Assembly (NCBI GenBank): GCA_025351645.1 | Contig: JANXVN010000255.1 | Coordinates: 1 to 58,118, forward strand | Direction of reading: 5' to 3' | Origin: Ferruginibacter sp. | GTDB taxonomy: Bacteria; Bacteroidota; Bacteroidia; Chitinophagales; Chitinophagaceae | DNA length: 58,118 nucleotides | Shown here: one piece after another, positions 53,024-58,118 of the stretch | Layout of the letters: each line of letters opens with the position of its first letter | Numbering within the stretch: position 1 is the first letter of the stretch | The notes under the pieces: model-generated | Seen by the model: the letters and a program-made list of their open reading frames with translations, nothing else | Told to the model about the DNA's origin: nothing | Database searches by the model: none | Position numbers and translations under genes: made by a program

Positions 53024-56000
53024 TTGAATCTTATTAATAAAATAGCTTTTAATTTATCACTAATATTGGTTACAATATTTGCGGGCAAATCATCTTTTGC
53101 CCAATTACAATTTATAGAAAATAAAGGGCAGTGGCAAAAAGAAGTCGATTTTAAAAGCGATATATCTAACGGCGGTTTCTTTCTTCAAAAAAATGGCTTT
53201 ACTGTATTGCTTCATAACGAGGCTGACATGAGGGTATTTGAAGAACACATGCATGGGCATCAAACAAACGATAGCATTAAGGTACGGCCAGCTGGCACGA
53301 GCAACCCTGCTTCATCTGCCAATGAGAAGTCTATAAGCCCCGTGCAAAATAATGGGTTTATTATTCGTTCGCATGCCTACCGCGTAAGTTTTTTAAATGC
53401 ATCTCCAAATGCAAAAGCTCAGCCAGACAAGGCTTTATCTACTTACAACAACTATTTTATTGGCAACGATAAAAGTAAATGGCAAGGCAACTGTAAAATT
53501 TACCAGGGAGTTACCTACAAAAATATGTATCCTAACATTGATGTAAGGTATTATACGGATGCAGGTACTTTGAAGTATGATATTATAGTACACCCCGGTG
53601 GTATTATAGATAATATTGCGTTGAAGTATGAAGGTGCCGATAATCTACAGATAAAAAATAAAGAATTAGTGGTTAGTACATCTGTGGGCGAAGTAAAAGA
53701 ATTATACCCCTACACCTACCAGGCTGATGATAAAGGCCGTACTACTTTAGATTGTAAGTATATATTGAAAGGCGATGTGGTAAAATTTAAAGTAAAAGAT
53801 TACTCGCCAGATGCAACTATAATAATAGACCCTACCTTAATTTTTGCTTCGTTTACAGGCAGTACAAATGATAATTGGGGCTACACTGCAACTCCTGGGC
53901 CGGATGGTAGTTTTTTTGCAGGTGGAATTTCCTTTGGCCCAGGTACTGGTTACCCGGTTTCGATAGGTGCATTTCAGACCAAATGGGGTGGCGGTGGACA
54001 GGAAGATGCTAATGGCCCTTATGATATAGCCATTATGAAATTGTCGCCAACGGGCACCGACAGAATTTACGCCACCTATTTGGGTGGAGCCACCGGAAAT
54101 GAGCAGCCGCATAGTATGATTTGTGATGGACAAGGAAATCTAATTGTGGCTGGCAGGACAAGTTCGTCCGATTTTCCTGCACAGCTTAACTTGGTTAAAA
54201 ACCCGGGGGGCAGTGATATTTTTATTGTTAAGTTTAATGCTAGTGGTACTGCATTGATTGGCTCTGTAAAAATTGGAGGCAGTGGAGATGATGGCGTAAA
54301 TGTAAAAGGTAAGTACACACCATTGCCACCGGAGGCTAACCCTCAAACAGATGGCGCTTATAAAACTAGGCGCAACTATGGCGATGATGCAAGGAGCGAA
54401 GTAATTTTAGATGGCGCAAATAATATATTATTGGCTTCCTGTACACAATCGGCTAACTTTCCAGTGACTGATGGCGCATTCCAAAAAACTTTTGGCAATA
54501 CTGCGCCAGATGGTGGCATATCGCAGGATGGGGTAATCTTAAAATTCAATCCCACACTTTCCAACCTAATATTTAGTACTTTTTTTGGTGGTGCCGGAAC
54601 CGATGCATGTTTTGTTTTATCAATTAGCCCATTAACAGGTAATTTATATGTGGCAGGTGGCACCACAAGCCCAACGTTGCCCGGTACTGTGCCAGGTGTT
54701 GCCGAACCGGGCATAGGCGCTACGTTTCAAGGCGGTGCAATAGATGGCTTTGTAACAGAAATAAAGCCTGATGGCTCAGCTATTATCCAAACAATTTTTG
54801 CAGGTACTTCTGGCAACGACCTGGTTTATGGAATACAGTTTGATAAGTTTGGCTTTCCTTATATAATGGGCGCTACTACTGGAAACTGGCCTACAAAAAA
54901 TGCCACTTTCAGCAATGCCGGCGCCAAGCAATTTATAGCCAAGCTGCAGCCTAACCTTTCCAGTTATGTGTACTCTACTACTTATGGTACCAATTCATCC
55001 ATACCAAATATTTCTCCTGTTGCTTTTTTAGTAGATAGGTGCCAAAACGTTTATGTTTCTGGCTGGGGGGGCAAGTTTAATGCGCAACGCCAATACCCTT
55101 GTGCAGGCACAACAGGCTTGCCAGTTACCAGTAATGCTATTAAGACCAGTACGGACGGCGGCGATTTTTACTTTTTTGTACTTGAAAAAGATGCTAAGAG
55201 CCAGTTGTTCGGAAGTTTCTTTGGCCAGTCGGGTGGCTTTGATGACCACGTGGATGGCGGCACAAGCAGGTTTGATGCTAATGGCATCATTTACCAGGCC
55301 ATCTGCGCTAACTGCGGCGGGCCACGCACAAACGGATTTTTTCCTACTACTCCTGGTGTTTGGGCACCGGTAAATGGCTCCTCAAATTGTAATGAAGCGG
55401 CGGTAAAAATAGAAATGAATTTTGGTGGTATTGGTGCCAGTGTAAAAGCTACAATCAACGGCGTTATAGATACTGTTGGCTGCGTGCCTTTAACTATTAA
55501 ATTTACAGATACCCTTGCTAAAGGAAAAATGTATATCTGGGATTATGGCGACCCATCCAACACTAAAAAAGATACCACATTTGCGCCTAATAACAGTACC
55601 GCACATACATACAACAATATAGGTACATTTAGGCTAATGCTGGTTTCTATAGATTCTGCCACCTGTAATATTGCAGATACCGCTTACACCTATGTTAAGG
55701 TGGGAAACAACAAAGTGACACCAAATTTTATAGCATCTAAAATACCGCCATGTACAAACTTATCTTATACATTTACTAACACTACAACTGCAATATTATC
55801 CCATTATACTGCTAATAGTTTTATTTGGGATTTTGGGGATGGCACCCCTATAGTACGAACAGGCTTTGGGCCGCAGCAACATACTTACTTATCTGTAGGC
55901 ACCTACAATGTAAAATTAGTGGTAGATGATACTACGTTTTGTAACTCGCCCGATTCGATAACTAAACAAGTGCGGTTAGCCGTAACCGTTAAAGCGCAGT

Positions 56001-56743
56001 TTACAACGCCTGATAGAGGCTGCGAACCTTATAGCGCTAATTTTCAAAACACTTCTTTAGGCGGTACGGATTTTACCTGGGATTTTGGGGATGGTAATTT
56101 TTCAAATCTTGTAAACCCTGTACATACCTTTACTTCAGCAGGCACTTATATTATAAAACTTATTGCCAACGATGCATCTACCTGTAATAAAATAGATTCT
56201 ACCAGTACTACCGTTACTGTGTATGCGATACCTACTGCAAAGTTTACTGCTTCGCCAAACCCCGGGGCAGAAAATACCCCTACACAGTTTAGCAACTTAT
56301 CTATCGGAGCAACAAGTTATATCTGGAACTTTGGGGATGGGCAAACATCTACAGAAATAAACCCACTATACCAATTTACCAGCACCGGCACTTTTAACGT
56401 TTGCCTTCAAGCCATTAATCCCGCGGGTTGTATTGATACTTTTTGTTTTAATGTAACGGCAAAAATAGTGCCTTTGCTTGATGTGCCCAATGCCTTTACG
56501 CCTGGCAAGTTTGGTAAAAATGCTATTGTTAAGGTAGAAGGTTTTGGTATAGGTAAAATTGCCTGGAAAATCTATAATAGATGGGGGCAAGTAGTTTTTG
56601 CTTCTGCTGCAAAAAGCGATGGATGGGATGGAACATTTAAAGGGGCACTGCAACCAATGGACGTATATACTTACACACTGGATGTAGAATTTACAGATGG
56701 CAAAAAATATAAAAAAACCGGGGATATAACTTTGTTAAGATAA
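53024..56743 (+). CDS. Giant secreted protein with PKD repeats and T9SS type B sorting domain
   Basis: The 1239-residue protein has a signal peptide (residues 1-26), an N-terminal domain beginning FIENKGQW, SBBP-type beta-propeller repeats (FFAGGISFGPG, DGQGNLIVAGRTSSSDFP, VYVSGWGG), several PKD domains (about 825-1140, each with WDFGDG) and the C-terminal CHU_C domain (VPNAFTPG, YNRWGQVVF, WDGTFKG). CHU_C directs export by the type IX system and attachment at the cell surface, as in gliding-motility adhesins. The start is TTG at 53024. A PorP/SprF gene follows 15 bp later. The role is probably adhesion or polymer binding. Confidence 0.92.
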   Translation: MNLINKIAFNLSLILVTIFAGKSSFAQLQFIENKGQWQKEVDFKSDISNGGFFLQKNGFTVLLHNEADMRVFEEHMHGHQTNDSIKVRPAGTSNPASSANEKSISPVQNNGFIIRSHAYRVSFLNASPNAKAQPDKALSTYNNYFIGNDKSKWQGNCKIYQGVTYKNMYPNIDVRYYTDAGTLKYDIIVHPGGIIDNIALKYEGADNLQIKNKELVVSTSVGEVKELYPYTYQADDKGRTTLDCKYILKGDVVKFKVKDYSPDATIIIDPTLIFASFTGSTNDNWGYTATPGPDGSFFAGGISFGPGTGYPVSIGAFQTKWGGGGQEDANGPYDIAIMKLSPTGTDRIYATYLGGATGNEQPHSMICDGQGNLIVAGRTSSSDFPAQLNLVKNPGGSDIFIVKFNASGTALIGSVKIGGSGDDGVNVKGKYTPLPPEANPQTDGAYKTRRNYGDDARSEVILDGANNILLASCTQSANFPVTDGAFQKTFGNTAPDGGISQDGVILKFNPTLSNLIFSTFFGGAGTDACFVLSISPLTGNLYVAGGTTSPTLPGTVPGVAEPGIGATFQGGAIDGFVTEIKPDGSAIIQTIFAGTSGNDLVYGIQFDKFGFPYIMGATTGNWPTKNATFSNAGAKQFIAKLQPNLSSYVYSTTYGTNSSIPNISPVAFLVDRCQNVYVSGWGGKFNAQRQYPCAGTTGLPVTSNAIKTSTDGGDFYFFVLEKDAKSQLFGSFFGQSGGFDDHVDGGTSRFDANGIIYQAICANCGGPRTNGFFPTTPGVWAPVNGSSNCNEAAVKIEMNFGGIGASVKATINGVIDTVGCVPLTIKFTDTLAKGKMYIWDYGDPSNTKKDTTFAPNNSTAHTYNNIGTFRLMLVSIDSATCNIADTAYTYVKVGNNKVTPNFIASKIPPCTNLSYTFTNTTTAILSHYTANSFIWDFGDGTPIVRTGFGPQQHTYLSVGTYNVKLVVDDTTFCNSPDSITKQVRLAVTVKAQFTTPDRGCEPYSANFQNTSLGGTDFTWDFGDGNFSNLVNPVHTFTSAGTYIIKLIANDASTCNKIDSTSTTVTVYAIPTAKFTASPNPGAENTPTQFSNLSIGATSYIWNFGDGQTSTEINPLYQFTSTGTFNVCLQAINPAGCIDTFCFNVTAKIVPLLDVPNAFTPGKFGKNAIVKVEGFGIGKIAWKIYNRWGQVVFASAAKSDGWDGTFKGALQPMDVYTYTLDVEFTDGKKYKKTGDITLLR

Positions 56744-56758
56744 CTAGAGAAGTAGCAA

Positions 56759-57787
56759 TTGAAAAATAAAAAAACCATATTATTAATATTGACAACGATT
56801 TTGCTGGCTGCATTTGCAGAGGCGCAGGATTTGCATTACTCGCAATTTTTTAATAACCCGCTTACGGTGAACCCTGCAAATACAGGGTTTATACCAGATG
56901 CGGATTACAGGCTTGGTGCAAGTTACCGCAACCAGTATTCATCTATTTTGGCGCAGCCTTATAAAACAATAAGTATTTATGGCGATGCGCAGGTATTACG
57001 TAGCAAGATAGAAAATGGCTGGCTTGGCCTTGGTGGGTTTATTTTAAGCGATGTGGCGGGCAGCGGGGGGTTGCGGTCAACGAAAGTGTATGGTTCTATA
57101 GCTTACCATCAAATGCTGGGCAATGCCAGCCTGCTTACTGCAGGCTTTAATCTAGGCTGGGCAAATAAGCGTATAGACCAAAGCAAACTAAAATTTCCCG
57201 ACCAGTTTGATGGTAAGTTTTTTGATGGCAATGTATCAACTTCTGTTGTATTGGCCAATAGTAATGTAAGCTATTTTGATATGCAGGTAGGGATGAACTA
57301 TGCCTATTTCCCTAATGAAAATGTGTACGTAAATGCAGGTTATTCTATACATCATGTCAACCATCCTAAAGAAACTTTTTTTACAGATAACTCCGATAGT
57401 AGCGCTATTTCTATGCGGCATATTGGTTTTATAAACGCCCTTATAAAAGTTGATGACCGTGTAATCATCAATCCTAATATTTATTATACTACACAAGCAA
57501 AAGCCAGTGAGTTTATGCTTGGGCTAAACGCAAACTATAACCTTTCGGGCCAGGGCGGCGAGCAGCAGTTGATTGCCGGCATTTATTATCGTGGCGGCGA
57601 TGCCTTTATACCAATGGTGGGCTTCGAGTTAAAAAATGTTCGTTTTACTTTTAGTTACGATGTAACTACTTCAAGCCTTAAAAACTTCAATAACATGCAG
57701 GGCGCTTCAGAATTTAATGTTACTAAAAAGGGTTTCTACAACCAATCTTCCGGCGATACGCACCAGGTACTTTGCCCTAAATTTTAG
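56759..57787 (+). CDS. PorP/SprF-family outer-membrane protein
   Basis: The 342-residue protein has a signal peptide and the signature LHYSQFFNNPLTVNPANTGF at the mature start, then a beta-barrel-like sequence. PorP/SprF proteins work with type IX-exported CHU_C proteins, anchoring or exporting them. Gene order (large CHU_C protein then PorP/SprF) is the classical pairing. It starts with TTG at 56759, 15 bp after the preceding stop. Confidence 0.93.
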   Translation: MKNKKTILLILTTILLAAFAEAQDLHYSQFFNNPLTVNPANTGFIPDADYRLGASYRNQYSSILAQPYKTISIYGDAQVLRSKIENGWLGLGGFILSDVAGSGGLRSTKVYGSIAYHQMLGNASLLTAGFNLGWANKRIDQSKLKFPDQFDGKFFDGNVSTSVVLANSNVSYFDMQVGMNYAYFPNENVYVNAGYSIHHVNHPKETFFTDNSDSSAISMRHIGFINALIKVDDRVIINPNIYYTTQAKASEFMLGLNANYNLSGQGGEQQLIAGIYYRGGDAFIPMVGFELKNVRFTFSYDVTTSSLKNFNNMQGASEFNVTKKGFYNQSSGDTHQVLCPKF

Positions 57788-57983
57788 CGGCTTGTGTTTA
57801 CTTCACAAACTTCTTTTTAATTCCTTTCAGGTTAACAATTATTTTTAACATTTGAGGATACTATACATTTTAAAGTGCTGATTAATAACTCAAATTTTTA
57901 TACGAATTTTACACGGTATCTACTTCCATAATAAAGATAGATTTATAGTATCCTACAATTTTATCTTAATAAAAATCAGCGTA

Positions 57984-58118
57984 ATGAAAAAAGTATTTTT
58001 GCTATTATTTTTAAGTAGCCTTTCAATGGCAATTTTTGCACAAGCACAACAAGATGAGCCGGAGCCAGTAAAGTCGGGAGGTTTTCAAAAAGAAAAAATG
58101 TTTACCGGTGGCGACCTT
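57984..58118 (+). CDS. Envelope protein, partial (3' end outside the window)
   Basis: 45 codons are present: signal peptide MKKVFLLLFLSSLSMAIFAQA, then QQDEPEPVKSGGFQKEKMFTGGDL. GGFxKExxFTGG is the usual mature start of a Bacteroidota outer-membrane beta-barrel protein family. It lies about 200 bp after the PorP/SprF gene and may or may not share its transcript. Confidence 0.75.
   Translation, partial: MKKVFLLLFLSSLSMAIFAQAQQDEPEPVKSGGFQKEKMFTGGDL

Noticed and set aside
1..58118. CRISPR array, tRNA, rRNA, prophage or integron
   Set aside because: No regular direct repeats with spacers, no CCA-ended cloverleaf, no integrase or phage structural genes were seen; tRNA detection by eye is not exhaustive.

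Overview
The window is a 58 kb stretch of a Bacteroidota chromosome, most likely Chitinophagaceae or a near relative. The reasons are direct: A+T-rich DNA, a short sigA-type primary sigma factor, promoters of the TTTG-(19-21)-TAnnTTTG type, genes without Shine-Dalgarno sequences, type IX secretion (CHU_C sorting domain next to a PorP/SprF protein), an Rrf2 regulator beside a 1-Cys peroxiredoxin, and START-like and ExbD proteins of Bacteroidota type. Nearly all genes look resident and housekeeping; no prophage, CRISPR array, rRNA or tRNA was seen by eye.

Layout. 0.1-7.7 kb: LVIVD lipoprotein plus a small surface protein, queG, a serine hydrolase, clpB and a DsbA-like protein. 7.7-8.1 kb: an unusual palindrome cluster. 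8.1-15.4 kb: an amidoligase cluster (helical protein, two different ATP-grasp ligases, a class I glutamine amidotransferase, a GCS2 carboxylate-amine ligase and a divergent esterase), with a DUF433/DUF5615 toxin-antitoxin-like pair inside it. 15.7-26.2 kb: M20 dipeptidase, a candidate small RNA, Tat-type superoxide dismutase, LptF/G permease, primary sigma factor, ffh and an amine oxidase. 26.5-29.8 kb: an ECF sigma factor overlapping a membrane-anchored beta-barrel-like partner, then a lipoprotein. 30.0-36.0 kb: rpsP, rimM, dinB, Rrf2/peroxiredoxin, exbD and mnmE. 36.1-42.1 kb: leuC-leuD-cimA-leuB, flanked by two decayed genes. 42.7-47.6 kb: inositol oxygenase and glpK-glpD-glpF. 48.0-52.8 kb: small unknown genes, a DEAD-box helicase and a frameshifted recG. 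53.0-58.1 kb: a giant PKD/CHU_C secreted protein, PorP/SprF and the start of another envelope protein.

Most notable points: (1) the amidoligase cluster, which looks like a pathway for an unknown peptide-like metabolite or modification; (2) a 90-bp MITE present three times with 17-bp inverted ends and an exact 11-bp target duplication each time; (3) a probable small RNA at about 17231-17383 with a consensus promoter, a two-helix fold and a terminator; (4) two genes (ECF sigma factor and recG) whose conserved N-termini appear to start at ATT; (5) an enzyme in the leu cluster that carries the pyruvate-selecting residues of Leptospira citramalate synthase, implying threonine-independent isoleucine synthesis; (6) a 21-bp palindrome over the peroxiredoxin promoter that is a good candidate Rrf2 operator.

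All calls were made by reading the sequence, without database searches. Family names rest on motif recognition.
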